From Cohnella lupini (GTDB lineage: Bacteria; Bacillota; Bacilli; Paenibacillales; Paenibacillaceae): a stretch of DNA of 64,000 bases. A program made the translations under genes and the position numbers. Under the pieces are notes generated by a model, which saw nothing but the letters and a program-made list of their open reading frames with translations, did no database searches and was not told where the DNA came from. Positions 19,015 through 28,488 of this stretch are shown here, one piece after another. The stretch's first letter is position 1. The number at the start of each line of letters is the position of its first letter. The stretch lies in contig NZ_QRDY01000002.1 of assembly GCF_003386205.1 (NCBI RefSeq), positions 590,595 to 654,594 of the forward strand, written 5' to 3'.

Positions 19015-19770
19015 ATGATGGAATCCGAAATGAAGGAATACTTCCAGGTCTTGTGGAAGCGGGCGTGGGTAATCGTCGGAATGGTCTTGTTGCTTTGCAG
19101 CGGGACCGGGGTTTATAGCTATTTAACGGACGTTCCGGTCTACGAAGCAAGCTCCAAGTTAATCGTGAATACTTCCGATCGCCAAGAGGGGACGGTGGGG
19201 CCTGACTTTAATCAGATCACTTCCAACCTCTTGTTAATCGAAACTTATAAAGAGATCATTACATCCCGAACCATCTTGGAGAAGGTGGCGGCGGAGTACC
19301 CCAACCTGGTGACCGCGGTTAACGAGTTAAGCTCTAAAGTAAGCATCGGCTCCACTTCCCGATCCCAAGTCATGTCCATAACGGTAAAGGATAGCTCCTT
19401 CGCCACGGCTGTGCAACTGGTTAACGGAATCGCGGAAGTCTTCCAAAGGGAGACTCCTAATATCATGAACGTCAACAATGTTACGATTCTGAGCAAAGCG
19501 GATATTACGGATCCGCCGGTGAAAGTCTCGACTGGCGTGTTATTCAAAGTAATCATCGCTTTCGTGCTCGCCTTGATTTTATCCATCGTCATCATATTCA
19601 TTTGGGAGTACCTCGACGATACGATCAAGACGGAAAAGGATATTTTGGAAATCGGCGTCCCCACCTTGGCGATTATTTCCCGGATTAAGAAAAACGACTT
19701 GATCGGCGATACGAGGAACTCTAAGAAAAAATCGGTTAGCGACGCGTTTCAGATCGGAATCAATCCATAA
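19015..19770 (+). CDS. Wzz/YveK-type polysaccharide chain-length regulator, copy 1
   Basis: A 251-residue membrane protein of the Wzz/CapA adaptor type that controls polymer length and activates a partner tyrosine kinase in Gram-positive bacteria. Membrane segments are at about residues 17-37 and 178-203, with the extracytoplasmic part between them (PVYEASSKLIVN). The C-terminal ends of such adaptors contact the kinase. GGGAGG precedes ATGATG, so the start is 19015 or 19018. Unusually no kinase gene follows here; the only one in the window is after the second copy at 31508. Confidence 0.87.
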   Translation: MMESEMKEYFQVLWKRAWVIVGMVLLLCSGTGVYSYLTDVPVYEASSKLIVNTSDRQEGTVGPDFNQITSNLLLIETYKEIITSRTILEKVAAEYPNLVTAVNELSSKVSIGSTSRSQVMSITVKDSSFATAVQLVNGIAEVFQRETPNIMNVNNVTILSKADITDPPVKVSTGVLFKVIIAFVLALILSIVIIFIWEYLDDTIKTEKDILEIGVPTLAIISRIKKNDLIGDTRNSKKKSVSDAFQIGINP

Positions 19771-19811
19771 ATAGAAAACTTGGAGCAGGGAGAGAAGGTT
19801 GTATATTACCC

Positions 19812-20972
19812 ATGAAAAACATTCTCTTATATGATCTTTCCAATGACGGTCATCATTACGTCTATAATTCTACGGTTATGAACCAAATTAAGAATCAGTA
19901 CGATAGAGCTTGTTACTATACGGCGACCGATGACGAGAAAATTATCGAAGGGCTCCAAGAAAATAAAATCGAAGTTCTTAATATCAAAATTAAACGAAAG
20001 CCGAATCGGTATTTGAGCGTAGGCCGCCGAACGATTCTATTGCTGCGTATGCTGATGTTCGCAAGAATTCGGGGATTTAAGAGAGTTCATTTATTCCATC
20101 TGGACAGCAATATCGTATCGTTGATTTTCCTAGCGCCGTTACTGTTGGGCATTCAATTGACGGGTACGCTGCATTGGTCGCCTACGCGCAAGTGGAAGCG
20201 GAGGTTTCTCCTTTTGCTGCTTAAGTCATCCTTGGTCAACAAGATGGTCGTTCATGGCGATTATACGCAACGGAAGTTTATCGAGCTTCTGGGCACCGGG
20301 GATGAAAACAAGATCGTTAACATTCATTTTCCCAACTTTCCCGCATCCGTACGAAGGGACGAAGTCGGTCTTAAGCATATCGAAGCGCGGTTGGCCGGAT
20401 ACGTTCGCCCTTATCTTCTCTGCTTCGGCGGATTGCGGCACGACAAGGGAATCGACTTCCTTCTCGGAGCTATGTCATCTCTAAGGGATCGGGAATTCAC
20501 CTTAATCGTTGCCGGTTCGGAAGGAGATTTCAAGGAAGAGGACATTAGGCGATTATCGGGGAAATACGGAATTCGGGATAAATTGTTCGCGGATCTCAGG
20601 TTTATTCCCGACGATGCGATGGAGTACTACTTCGACTTATGCGACGCTGTCGTCTTGCCTTACCGCAAGCTCTTCTCCGGTCAAAGCGGTCCGCTGACGG
20701 AGGGTGCCGCTCGCAATAAGTATATTCTGGGTCCGGGTCATGGAGAGATCGGGCATACGATTCGCACCTACGAGCTGGGCGAGACGTTCGAATCCGAGAA
20801 CGAGCAGGACTTAACGGACAAGCTTGCGATTACGATCGAAAAAGTAAATTCGGTCAGAAAAGGAAGAAGCGTAGAACCGCGCCCGGCGACGGAGAACGCT
20901 AACGCTTATGCCCCTCTGATCAATATCGATCGGTTCGTGAAGCGATACGCGCAATTTTTCAGCGGAGGTTAG
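19812..20972 (+). CDS. Family 4-like glycosyltransferase
   Basis: A 386-residue GT-B-type protein. The N-terminal LLYDLSNDGHHYVYNS, the central LLCFGGLRHDKGIDFLLGAM (donor domain opening) and VVLPYRKLFSGQSGPLTEGAARNKYILGP (phosphate/sugar site) support this. A hydrophobic patch around residues 75-115 suggests membrane association. It lies between the Wzz-like and polymerase-like genes. Confidence 0.82.
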   Translation: MKNILLYDLSNDGHHYVYNSTVMNQIKNQYDRACYYTATDDEKIIEGLQENKIEVLNIKIKRKPNRYLSVGRRTILLLRMLMFARIRGFKRVHLFHLDSNIVSLIFLAPLLLGIQLTGTLHWSPTRKWKRRFLLLLLKSSLVNKMVVHGDYTQRKFIELLGTGDENKIVNIHFPNFPASVRRDEVGLKHIEARLAGYVRPYLLCFGGLRHDKGIDFLLGAMSSLRDREFTLIVAGSEGDFKEEDIRRLSGKYGIRDKLFADLRFIPDDAMEYYFDLCDAVVLPYRKLFSGQSGPLTEGAARNKYILGPGHGEIGHTIRTYELGETFESENEQDLTDKLAITIEKVNSVRKGRSVEPRPATENANAYAPLINIDRFVKRYAQFFSGG

Positions 20973-20997
20973 GCGGATAGGGAGAGGGGGAGTCGTA

Positions 20998-22431
20998 ATG
21001 GAAAAGAAGCCATCCAACAGGTTAGAGGTCGCGATCATGTACGCTTATTTATTCCTATTGCCTTTCAATAGCGGCATTATGAAGGATTCCTTGCACTCCC
21101 TATCCTCCTCCGTTTCCTTCATTCCGCATCTGCTGGGGATTGCGTTGATGGCGGTGCTGATCTTTAGCAGAAAGCGGGATTACCGGCCTTCCGCGGTCGT
21201 TAAGAAAGTGGCATTCATCATCTTGCTGCTCAACCTATCGACTCTGATCATGGCGATTATTCAGTTCAAAGAGCTGGGCACGCTGTTCGGAAGGAATACG
21301 ATCATCGCCGCCTCGCCCCAGATCATGTATTACGTTCAGATGATATTGGCGCTCGTATACAACGATTATATTTTTTCTCAGCTCGAGCTCAAGAAGGTCG
21401 TTCGGGTTATCATCTTCTCCTTCGTTACGGTAGGGATCGTCGGTTATTCGCAAATCATCACGATCCTTACGGGCAACGGGTTGACGACCGCCATCGCCGA
21501 GATGGTAACGCGGTTTACGGTAATGGACGAAGTATACGTTCTAAGGGTGCCCAAATTGAATTTGCTGACACCGGAAGCTTCCACGGCGGGAGCGCAGATT
21601 GCCTGCTTCATCCTCCCGTTGCTGTTATCGCTAACGAAACACAAGAAAATCGGCAGGGGATTAGGAATCGGACTTATCGCGGCATATATTCCAATCATCA
21701 TCTTTAACAACAGTAGCAGCGGGTTTCTCGGCGTTATTATCTGCATCGCCTGCTTCCTCTACTTGCTTCCGTTTCGCAAGCGTATACCGATATGGAACCT
21801 TCGAATCTTGCTTATCTTGTCTACGCTTCTTATCGCGACGATCAATTTCAATGCCATTAAAGGCTCCGACTTTTTCGAAAGAACGTTTCTTAAGGCGGTC
21901 GATACCGAAAATTTGTCCACGTTGCATCGGACGACTTCCATCTATACGAATATGCAGTCGTTGAAAGATTACCCGCTGCTCGGGGTCGGGAACGGAATAC
22001 AGGGCTTTTATTATATTAAATACTTTCCCAACTGGGGCTTCCAATCCGTTGAATCCACGGAGCTTTATTACGGAGAGGGAGGGTGGCCGGGATCCGGGGC
22101 TTTCGTATTTACGTTCCTGTCGGCTTTCGGAGTCATGGGCATCCTTCTGCTGGGCTACATCATCTATCTCGTCAACCGGAACGTGAGATTGTTGAAGAAG
22201 ACGCCCTATCGCTTCGTCTACGATTATGCTTTCTTAGGCAGCGTCGGCTTATTGTTCCAAGCATATTCCACGATCGATATCATCGGTAATTTCTATGCCA
22301 TCTTCATCATTTCATTCGCAATGGTTCGTCACGACGAGCGGGATCCCATAGCAGAATACGCCACCGGATCGAGGCTAGAGAAGACGGAAATGGGTTTTAA
22401 CTACCAGACCGCGGTTAGGAGCAACATATGA
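20998..22431 (+). CDS. O-antigen polymerase/ligase-like membrane protein (Wzy type), first set
   Basis: A 477-residue protein with about ten membrane segments and a larger external loop around residues 300-365 (HRTTSIYTNMQSLKDYPLLGVGNG), the usual layout of Wzy polymerases and O-antigen ligases. GLGxGxxxFx-like sequence (LLGVGNGIQGFYYI) fits the family. It would join exported repeat units outside the membrane. Its last four bases overlap the flippase gene start. Confidence 0.82.
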   Translation: MEKKPSNRLEVAIMYAYLFLLPFNSGIMKDSLHSLSSSVSFIPHLLGIALMAVLIFSRKRDYRPSAVVKKVAFIILLLNLSTLIMAIIQFKELGTLFGRNTIIAASPQIMYYVQMILALVYNDYIFSQLELKKVVRVIIFSFVTVGIVGYSQIITILTGNGLTTAIAEMVTRFTVMDEVYVLRVPKLNLLTPEASTAGAQIACFILPLLLSLTKHKKIGRGLGIGLIAAYIPIIIFNNSSSGFLGVIICIACFLYLLPFRKRIPIWNLRILLILSTLLIATINFNAIKGSDFFERTFLKAVDTENLSTLHRTTSIYTNMQSLKDYPLLGVGNGIQGFYYIKYFPNWGFQSVESTELYYGEGGWPGSGAFVFTFLSAFGVMGILLLGYIIYLVNRNVRLLKKTPYRFVYDYAFLGSVGLLFQAYSTIDIIGNFYAIFIISFAMVRHDERDPIAEYATGSRLEKTEMGFNYQTAVRSNI

Positions 22432-24002
22432 ATTCTAAAGTCATCTTCTCGGGAGCATTTATTTTATTGGTAGGCAATTTATTGAGCAGCGTGCTTGGAC
22501 TGTCCAGGGAAGTGATTTCAGCGGCCTATTACGGGGCCGATATGCAGATGGATTCGTACTTGTTCGCGAATACGGTTCCTTCAATCCTGCTTTCCTTCAT
22601 CGACGGCATTCTGATGGCGGGTTTCATTCCCTTGTTCATTAAGAAGAAAGTGAATCACAGCGCGGAAGAAGCGTCGTTAATGCTCAGTAATATGGTGAAT
22701 TGGCTCATTGTCGCGGTACTTGCGATAATGGCGGTCTGTTACGCGTTCAGCCACGTCTTGTCCGGATTTTTCGCCATCAACGAAATCGCTCACGGGCAAA
22801 TCGAGCATCTGTTATGGATTCTGCTGCCGGGCGTACTATTCTTCAGCGTCTCCTACGTCCAAACATCCGTGCTGAACAGCATGAATCATTTCGCGACGCC
22901 CGCGTTTCTGACCGTTATGAACAACGTTGTCATCATTCTGTTCATGGTGATATTCCACAGATGGTTAGGTATCGATTCCATGGCATGGGGATTCGTCATC
23001 GGGACCATTCTTCAAGTCGCAGTGCAATGGCCCGTCATGCGTAAGCTCGGCGTCAAATATAGGCCGTACATGAGATGGAAGGACGAAGACATGCGCAAGC
23101 TGTTGGCGATGTCCTTGCCGATCGTCGGCTTGGTCGTCATCACGCAATGCGTGATGTTCGCTACCCGATATTTCTCGGCTTATTTGGATCCGGGAAGCGC
23201 TTCGTCCTTGAATTACGCCAGCCGATTCATCATGCTTCCGGTTACGTTGTTCGGCACTGCTCTGGTCAGCGCGAGCTATCCCGCGGCCACCCAGATGCTG
23301 GCGGAACAGAAGATGAAAGACTTTAATGCGATCGTTATGAATTGCATCAAGAGTTTGGCGCTTATTTTAACGCCGATCATGTTGATCTGCATCTTATTCT
23401 CCCAGAATATCATAAGGATTTTACTAGAAAGAGGGGCTTTTGACGCAAGAGCAACGCATATGACGGCCACGGCTTTCATGATCTTGTCGGCGGGAATCGT
23501 CATCATACCGATGCGCGATTTCTTTAATAAAATTTTCTTCAGCAAAGAGAACATGAGAATTCCGATTCTTACGTCTACTCTCTATCTTGCCGTGTTTATA
23601 GTCAGTTGCCTTGTTCTGGTTCCGGGAATGAGATATACGGGAATCGCCACGGCCAGTACGGTAGCTTCTCTAAGCTCGTTCCTGTTCCTGCTCTACCATT
23701 ACCGCAAGCTGGATTCCGGCATACGCTCCGGCGTATCCTCGCTGTATTTCGCTAAAATCGGAATATCCTCTTCGGTCGGAGCCGGCGCGGGTTACGGTTT
23801 CTATTACGTATGCTCGCGTTCAATGGAGAACCACCAGATGATGGACTTCGTTCTGGTCATCTTATCGATCTGTTTGAGCTTGGCTCTGTATCTCGCTCTC
23901 ATCAAGCTGTTCAAGATCCAAGAAATCGATTACGTATACGAGAAGTTGGCATCGAGGTTTAAGCTTCGAAAGAGCGGAGCAGCCGTTGTCGGCAAGAGCT
24001 AG
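22428..24002 (+). CDS. MurJ/MviN-like lipid-linked oligosaccharide flippase
   Basis: A 524-residue MOP-superfamily flippase with about 14 membrane segments. The N-terminal LGLSREVISAAYYGADMQMDSYLFANTVPSIL region and the central LLERGAFDARATHMTATAF stretch are characteristic of MurJ-type proteins. In this setting it most likely carries the exopolysaccharide repeat unit rather than lipid II. ATGA overlap with the polymerase gene indicates coupling. Confidence 0.87.
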   Translation: MNSKVIFSGAFILLVGNLLSSVLGLSREVISAAYYGADMQMDSYLFANTVPSILLSFIDGILMAGFIPLFIKKKVNHSAEEASLMLSNMVNWLIVAVLAIMAVCYAFSHVLSGFFAINEIAHGQIEHLLWILLPGVLFFSVSYVQTSVLNSMNHFATPAFLTVMNNVVIILFMVIFHRWLGIDSMAWGFVIGTILQVAVQWPVMRKLGVKYRPYMRWKDEDMRKLLAMSLPIVGLVVITQCVMFATRYFSAYLDPGSASSLNYASRFIMLPVTLFGTALVSASYPAATQMLAEQKMKDFNAIVMNCIKSLALILTPIMLICILFSQNIIRILLERGAFDARATHMTATAFMILSAGIVIIPMRDFFNKIFFSKENMRIPILTSTLYLAVFIVSCLVLVPGMRYTGIATASTVASLSSFLFLLYHYRKLDSGIRSGVSSLYFAKIGISSSVGAGAGYGFYYVCSRSMENHQMMDFVLVILSICLSLALYLALIKLFKIQEIDYVYEKLASRFKLRKSGAAVVGKS

Positions 24003-24036
24003 TAGATTCCGGGCGGAGAAGGAAGGTTTTGTAAGG

Positions 24037-25221
24037 GTGAAAATATTGTTTCTTTCCTGGGCTTATCCGAAGGGCAACACTCCCTATTTGGGAATATGGG
24101 CGCATCAGCAAGCATTGGCGTTAACCGCTCTTGGCGCGGAAGTGGAAGTCGTGAGCACCGTGCCGTTTATTCCTAAAGTCGCCGGACGGATATCCGCGAA
24201 GATCAAGAAATATTCGCAAATTCCCAAGCGGGAAACGCTGGACGGGGTAACCGTCTATCATCCGAAATTTCTCCGGGCGGTGCCGGGCTCGATGCTGGAC
24301 AGATTGCTTTTCCAGGTGACGGGATGGCAGTCGAGGATGGTTATCTCGAATTTGGAGAAGGCCCTGGAAATTCGGGAGTTCCAAGTCATTCACGCGCACA
24401 ATTTGTTTCCCGACGGCGCGACCGCGTATTTGCTCAGCCAAAAGTACGGCATTCCGTACGTCATTACGCTTCACGACGTGGATAAATACAACAGCATCGC
24501 GGATAAAGGAATGCTTAAAGCCTTGTCCAGGCATATCCTCGGCCACGCGAAAAAGGTATTCGGAGTTAGCAGTAGAGTAAAGAACCATATATTGTCGCAA
24601 GTTCCCGAGCAACGGATCGACTTGCTTTACAACACTTTCTGGACGGATAACGACCACGGCCGGAAAACGGGGAAAAGCAAGAAAATCGTGACAATCGCAT
24701 CTCTTATCGAAAGAAAAGGCATCGAATATTTGATTCGGGCATTCCATAAGGTAGCTTTATGCGACGAGGAATACGAGCTCGTGGTTATCGGGAACGGATA
24801 TGAATGGGACAAGCTGACGAGGCTTGCGGCACGACTCGGCCTTCAAAGCAGGGTCAAATTCGAAGGAATTCTAAGCCACTTGGAGGCTATGGAGCAGTTG
24901 TCCGACGCGTCTATCTTCTGTTTGCCTAGCTGGGACGAAGCTTTCGGAGTCGTTTACGCGGAAGCGATGTCCTACGGCATTCCCGTGATCGGCTGCAAAG
25001 GAGAAGGGATCGGAGATCTCGTATCCCATCGAAGCAACGGAATGCTGGTGGAGCCAAGGAGCGTCGAAGAGCTGGCGGACGCCTTGAGCTATTTAATGAT
25101 TAACGCGGCAGAAGCCGAGCGTATAGGGGAACGCGGAAGAGAAAGCATCAAAGAGCTGCGTCCGGGTTTGTTCGGAGAGCGATTGCTTAAGCAATATCGG
25201 GAAATCTTATCAATCGGCTAA
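24037..25221 (+). CDS. Family 4 glycosyltransferase
   Basis: A 394-residue GT-B glycosyltransferase. Seen: SWAYPKGNTPYLGIWAHQQALAL at the N-terminus, VIHAHNLFPDGATAYLL, IASLIERKGIEYLIRAF and the donor-site LPSWDEAFGVVYAEAMSYGIPVIGCKGEGIGD. The GTG at 24037 is chosen because it follows GGAAGG and GTAAGG; the longer frame from 23986 would overlap the flippase gene. It ends the first export operon at a terminator. Confidence 0.87.
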   Translation: MKILFLSWAYPKGNTPYLGIWAHQQALALTALGAEVEVVSTVPFIPKVAGRISAKIKKYSQIPKRETLDGVTVYHPKFLRAVPGSMLDRLLFQVTGWQSRMVISNLEKALEIREFQVIHAHNLFPDGATAYLLSQKYGIPYVITLHDVDKYNSIADKGMLKALSRHILGHAKKVFGVSSRVKNHILSQVPEQRIDLLYNTFWTDNDHGRKTGKSKKIVTIASLIERKGIEYLIRAFHKVALCDEEYELVVIGNGYEWDKLTRLAARLGLQSRVKFEGILSHLEAMEQLSDASIFCLPSWDEAFGVVYAEAMSYGIPVIGCKGEGIGDLVSHRSNGMLVEPRSVEELADALSYLMINAAEAERIGERGRESIKELRPGLFGERLLKQYREILSIG

Positions 25222-25234
25222 TGCCCTATTTGTA

Positions 25235-25263
25235 CCCCTCTAATGGAAAGAGGGGCTTTTTTT
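25235..25263 (+). terminator. Terminator after the first export operon
   Basis: CCCCTCT pairs with AGAGGGG around a short loop, followed by C and a run of seven T. Confidence 0.9.
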
Positions 25264-25347
25264 ATGTATAAATTGGTAAATCGTACACGCATTAGCCGTT
25301 AACGGCGCATATGAAGGAGTAACCCCAATAAAAGGCTGGTGAACATT

Positions 25348-26970
25348 ATGATCAATATCAAAGGCAGCCCTTATCGAGCCGTCGGAGACGGAATAACCGA
25401 CGATACGAGAGCGATACAGAGAGCAATCGACGCTGCCGGCCCCGGAGGAAACGTGTTTTTTCCCGAAGGGAAATATCGTATTACGGACTCGCTTCTTATA
25501 GACTACTATCCCGGATTAGCGATCGATGGAGAGAATTGGGAAGGCGTCGCCGTCATCATGGATGCCAATAACAAACCCATTGTTAAATTTATCGCCCAGG
25601 ATACGAATGCCGTTACCCTCTCGAACCTTCACTTGCAGTACAAAACCCAGCAAGTGAAAGAGACGAACCCGAATAGCAGCGCGATCGAATACTCGGGCGC
25701 GGCGAACGGCGAGAGCGGGTTTAACAATCATATATACACGAAAATAAGGATTACGTTCGCGACTTATGGTTTTAACGTGAATACGACCGGCATAGTTCCG
25801 ATATGGGGTTTCAAATGGGAAGACATTATCCTTTCAAAGATCGGAACGACATGCTTCAGAATTCGCTCGGGACAACCTATTGACAGGCCGATGAATACGT
25901 TCGCGAACGTTAAGATTATTCAAGACGCTAATGCCAATCCTTCGTACGCGTTCGACCTGCAATGCGAATTCTTGATCGACGCGCTCGATATCGGCGGATG
26001 GAAGAACGAGATTCTGATCAACGATAGGGGTTACAACTGCGTCATTCGCTACGTGAATGTAGACGGTCACTCCATAACCAAGGACTTCTGTTCCCTGTTC
26101 ATTCTTCAAGACGGAGCTTATGACGTTAGCGCGATAGACGCGAATATCGTCGCTTGGAAGAGCAGCCAGCATAAGCTGCTTCAAGGGAATGCTAACAGTA
26201 CCCTCAACGCAAGGAATATACGGGTCGATACCGGCGCCGGCGCCGTCCAGGGAAGCATGTCTATTCTGGGGACCTTCAAAAAAATCGTGGCCGCGGGCTT
26301 GCAGAAGGGAAGCGACGTCGATCCCGTTGAAGCGTATGCCGGTTACTTGAATGACGTATGGAATGTTTATTCTCTGGATGGATTGCCGCCCGTCATTCAG
26401 GATGGTTATTCCCTTCCCGCGGCAAGCGGGGAATACCGGGGCAGGATGTTCTATGTTCAATCGAAGCAGAACGGCGACCAGCTATTCGTATGCACGCTGG
26501 AAACGAATAACTCGTATGCCTGGAGTAAAATCGACTTGGATGGCACAGGAGACGGCGGAGACGGCGTTAGTCCGCATGCGTCGACTCATATTACCGGCGG
26601 AACCGACGTTATAGCGAACGCGGATACGACTGGGAAATCCGGGCTGATGTCCTCCGCCGATAAAACGAAGCTGGACGGAATCGAAGCGAAAGCCAACAAT
26701 TACGTTCATCCCGCTACTCATCCGGCTACGATGATCGTGGAAGATCCCTCTCGCCGTTTCGTAACGGACGCGGAAAAGGCAAAATGGAATATCGACGGAG
26801 GAAGCGGCGGCTCTACGACGATAGCGCAATCTGTGACCTCTTTGCCGACGGCAAGCTCTGCCAACCGAGGACAACTCGTATTGTTGCTCGGAGCGACTAA
26901 CGTGGCCGATATGACCTATATCTGTAAAAAGCTCGCGGACAACACCTATGATTGGAAACAAATCGACTGA
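25348..26970 (+). CDS. Pectate-lyase-superfamily beta-helix protein with phage tail-fibre-like C-terminus, copy 1
   Basis: A 540-residue protein whose N-terminal part is a right-handed parallel beta-helix of the Pectate_lyase_3/tailspike type (AVGDGITDDTRAIQRAIDAAG and FFPEGKYRIT). The C-terminal 150 residues resemble phage tail-fibre ends: GLMSSADKTKLDGIEAKA, NNYVHPATHP and RRFVTDAEKAKWN. Two copies of a short domain (GRMFYVQ...YAWSKID, about 360-400, and GQLVLLL...YDWKQID at the end) flank this tail. No signal peptide is visible. ATG 25348 is chosen over GTG 25339; the ribosome site is weak. No copy of the recurring operator was found upstream. It probably cleaves or binds a polysaccharide, but the active site cannot be named. 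Confidence 0.8.
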   Translation: MINIKGSPYRAVGDGITDDTRAIQRAIDAAGPGGNVFFPEGKYRITDSLLIDYYPGLAIDGENWEGVAVIMDANNKPIVKFIAQDTNAVTLSNLHLQYKTQQVKETNPNSSAIEYSGAANGESGFNNHIYTKIRITFATYGFNVNTTGIVPIWGFKWEDIILSKIGTTCFRIRSGQPIDRPMNTFANVKIIQDANANPSYAFDLQCEFLIDALDIGGWKNEILINDRGYNCVIRYVNVDGHSITKDFCSLFILQDGAYDVSAIDANIVAWKSSQHKLLQGNANSTLNARNIRVDTGAGAVQGSMSILGTFKKIVAAGLQKGSDVDPVEAYAGYLNDVWNVYSLDGLPPVIQDGYSLPAASGEYRGRMFYVQSKQNGDQLFVCTLETNNSYAWSKIDLDGTGDGGDGVSPHASTHITGGTDVIANADTTGKSGLMSSADKTKLDGIEAKANNYVHPATHPATMIVEDPSRRFVTDAEKAKWNIDGGSGGSTTIAQSVTSLPTASSANRGQLVLLLGATNVADMTYICKKLADNTYDWKQID

Positions 26971-26984
26971 GGGAGGAATCGGTA

Positions 26985-28346
26985 ATGGCGATAAACAGAA
27001 CGGTAATCGACGTAACGGATTTCGGTGCGAAGCCCGGCGGTTCGGTGGATTGTACGAAAGCATTTATCGCGGCGATCGCCAAGCTGAAGAGCGACGGCAA
27101 TATCCAGAACGGGCAATTGTATATTCCCGCGGGAATATACAAGATTACGGATCAAATCGTAATTCCGTTTATGACGGGTTTCCGCATTCAAGGCGACTCC
27201 AAAGGCGGAACGATCATCAGGCAATATACGAATAACAAGCCGATTTTTATTTTCGGAACGTCTTTGACTCATTCATGGACAATATCGGACATGACCTTGG
27301 ACTACAATACGGCGCAGCCCCCGGCGAATACGAGGTCGGCTCCGATCTACTTCGACCTGTTGTCGGGAACTTCCGACGGATTCTTTAACTTCGAGATCTA
27401 TAACTGTACGTTCAGGAATGCCTATTACGGAATACTTCTGAATCCTAAAATTCAGTTGGCCGCTTGGGGCGTCTCGATCCGGAAATGCACCTTCGGGGAA
27501 ATGTCGGGCGGAGCGGTGAAGCTGATTCCCGATCCGGCGGTCGGTCAGCCGATTATCAAGATGGAGGACTGTTATGTCCATTGCGATGGAATGAAGGAAA
27601 GGGCCATCTTCATCGGCTATTGCGATACCGTTCTGCTGGATTCGGTAGAATTCAATAAAGGCAGCTTCGCCGGTACTCCTCAAATGGAAATCACGAGCTG
27701 CTACAACGTCACGCTCTTAAATTGCAGGTCGGAGCTGGTCACGTTAGATACGAAGGGCAGCACGATGTCCTTATGGACTTTCCCTAACGCGAGCGTTCAG
27801 CTCATCGGTTGCACACTGACGAATATTCCCATTAACGGAGGCGGAACGACCTATCTGGTCAATGCGGGCACGAACGGGAAATTGACGGTAAGCGGGTTGA
27901 TGACGGACGCTCAGCTGAGAGCGGGAGGAACCGTGACGGCTACTAGAGCGGATGATTACCTGATGGCTTGCAATTTAAGAGCAAACTCTCCGGTGACTAG
28001 GTATGCAGCGGGAAGCGGACCCCGATTGGACGTAGATCAGTTGCAGCGTCCGAACTTGACGGACCGATCGGATACGAACGTAACTTTAACGGCGGCGGAT
28101 GCGAAAAATCAAAGATTCAAAACGCTGGCGGCAAACCGAACGATTACCTTGCCGAGCGCGGGCGTATACGCAGGCTTGGAATTCACGATCATTAAGGCAA
28201 GCAGGGCAAATTTTACCCTGACCGTCAACGATGCGCTATCGAGCAACAACGATGTCGTGCTTCCGGCCGGCACTAAAGCCACCGTAACTTTCACGGCAAC
28301 TTCCGCTACGGATTGGCAGCCTATCTCTTACAGCTTATTACCTTAA
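26985..28346 (+). CDS. Pectate-lyase-superfamily beta-helix protein, copy 2
   Basis: A 453-residue right-handed beta-helix protein. VTDFGAKPGGSVDCTKAFIAAIAKL and LYIPAGIYKITDQIVIPF are the usual opening of the fold. The C-terminal 90 residues (NVTLTAADAKNQRFKTLAANRTITLP onwards) look like a small beta domain of the kind that caps phage tail proteins. No signal peptide. GGGAGGA precedes ATG 26985, which is preferred over the frame start at 26952 inside the previous gene. It follows copy 1 after 14 bases and is probably co-transcribed. Confidence 0.8.
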   Translation: MAINRTVIDVTDFGAKPGGSVDCTKAFIAAIAKLKSDGNIQNGQLYIPAGIYKITDQIVIPFMTGFRIQGDSKGGTIIRQYTNNKPIFIFGTSLTHSWTISDMTLDYNTAQPPANTRSAPIYFDLLSGTSDGFFNFEIYNCTFRNAYYGILLNPKIQLAAWGVSIRKCTFGEMSGGAVKLIPDPAVGQPIIKMEDCYVHCDGMKERAIFIGYCDTVLLDSVEFNKGSFAGTPQMEITSCYNVTLLNCRSELVTLDTKGSTMSLWTFPNASVQLIGCTLTNIPINGGGTTYLVNAGTNGKLTVSGLMTDAQLRAGGTVTATRADDYLMACNLRANSPVTRYAAGSGPRLDVDQLQRPNLTDRSDTNVTLTAADAKNQRFKTLAANRTITLPSAGVYAGLEFTIIKASRANFTLTVNDALSSNNDVVLPAGTKATVTFTATSATDWQPISYSLLP

Positions 28347-28375
28347 CGCAATGAAAAGTTCCTTTTACAGGCGGA

Positions 28376-28402
28376 GCCGCCATATCCTATCGATATAGCG
28401 GC
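28376..28402. repeat. Imperfect inverted repeat between beta-helix genes 2 and 3
   Basis: GCCGC-C-ATATC and GATAT-A-GCGGC can pair around a five-base loop with one C.A mismatch. No T run follows, so it is a weak candidate for a terminator; it could stabilise or process the transcript. Confidence 0.45.
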
Positions 28403-28406
28403 GTCC

Positions 28407-28454
28407 TTGCCGGTAGAGAAAGAATGTAGATAATTTTTGATACATAATGTATCA
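28407..28454 (+). promoter_or_regulatory. Promoter region with perfect operator, site D
   Basis: TGATACA-TAA-TGTATCA (28438-28454) is the one perfectly symmetric copy of the recurring dyad. A possible promoter, TTGCCG (28407-28412) and GATAAT (28429-28434), lies just upstream, so the site would cover the transcription start rather than the spacer. No clear second copy follows. Confidence 0.68.
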
Positions 28455-28488
28455 TTGTGAAAAGACTTATATCAATATACGTATTCTA

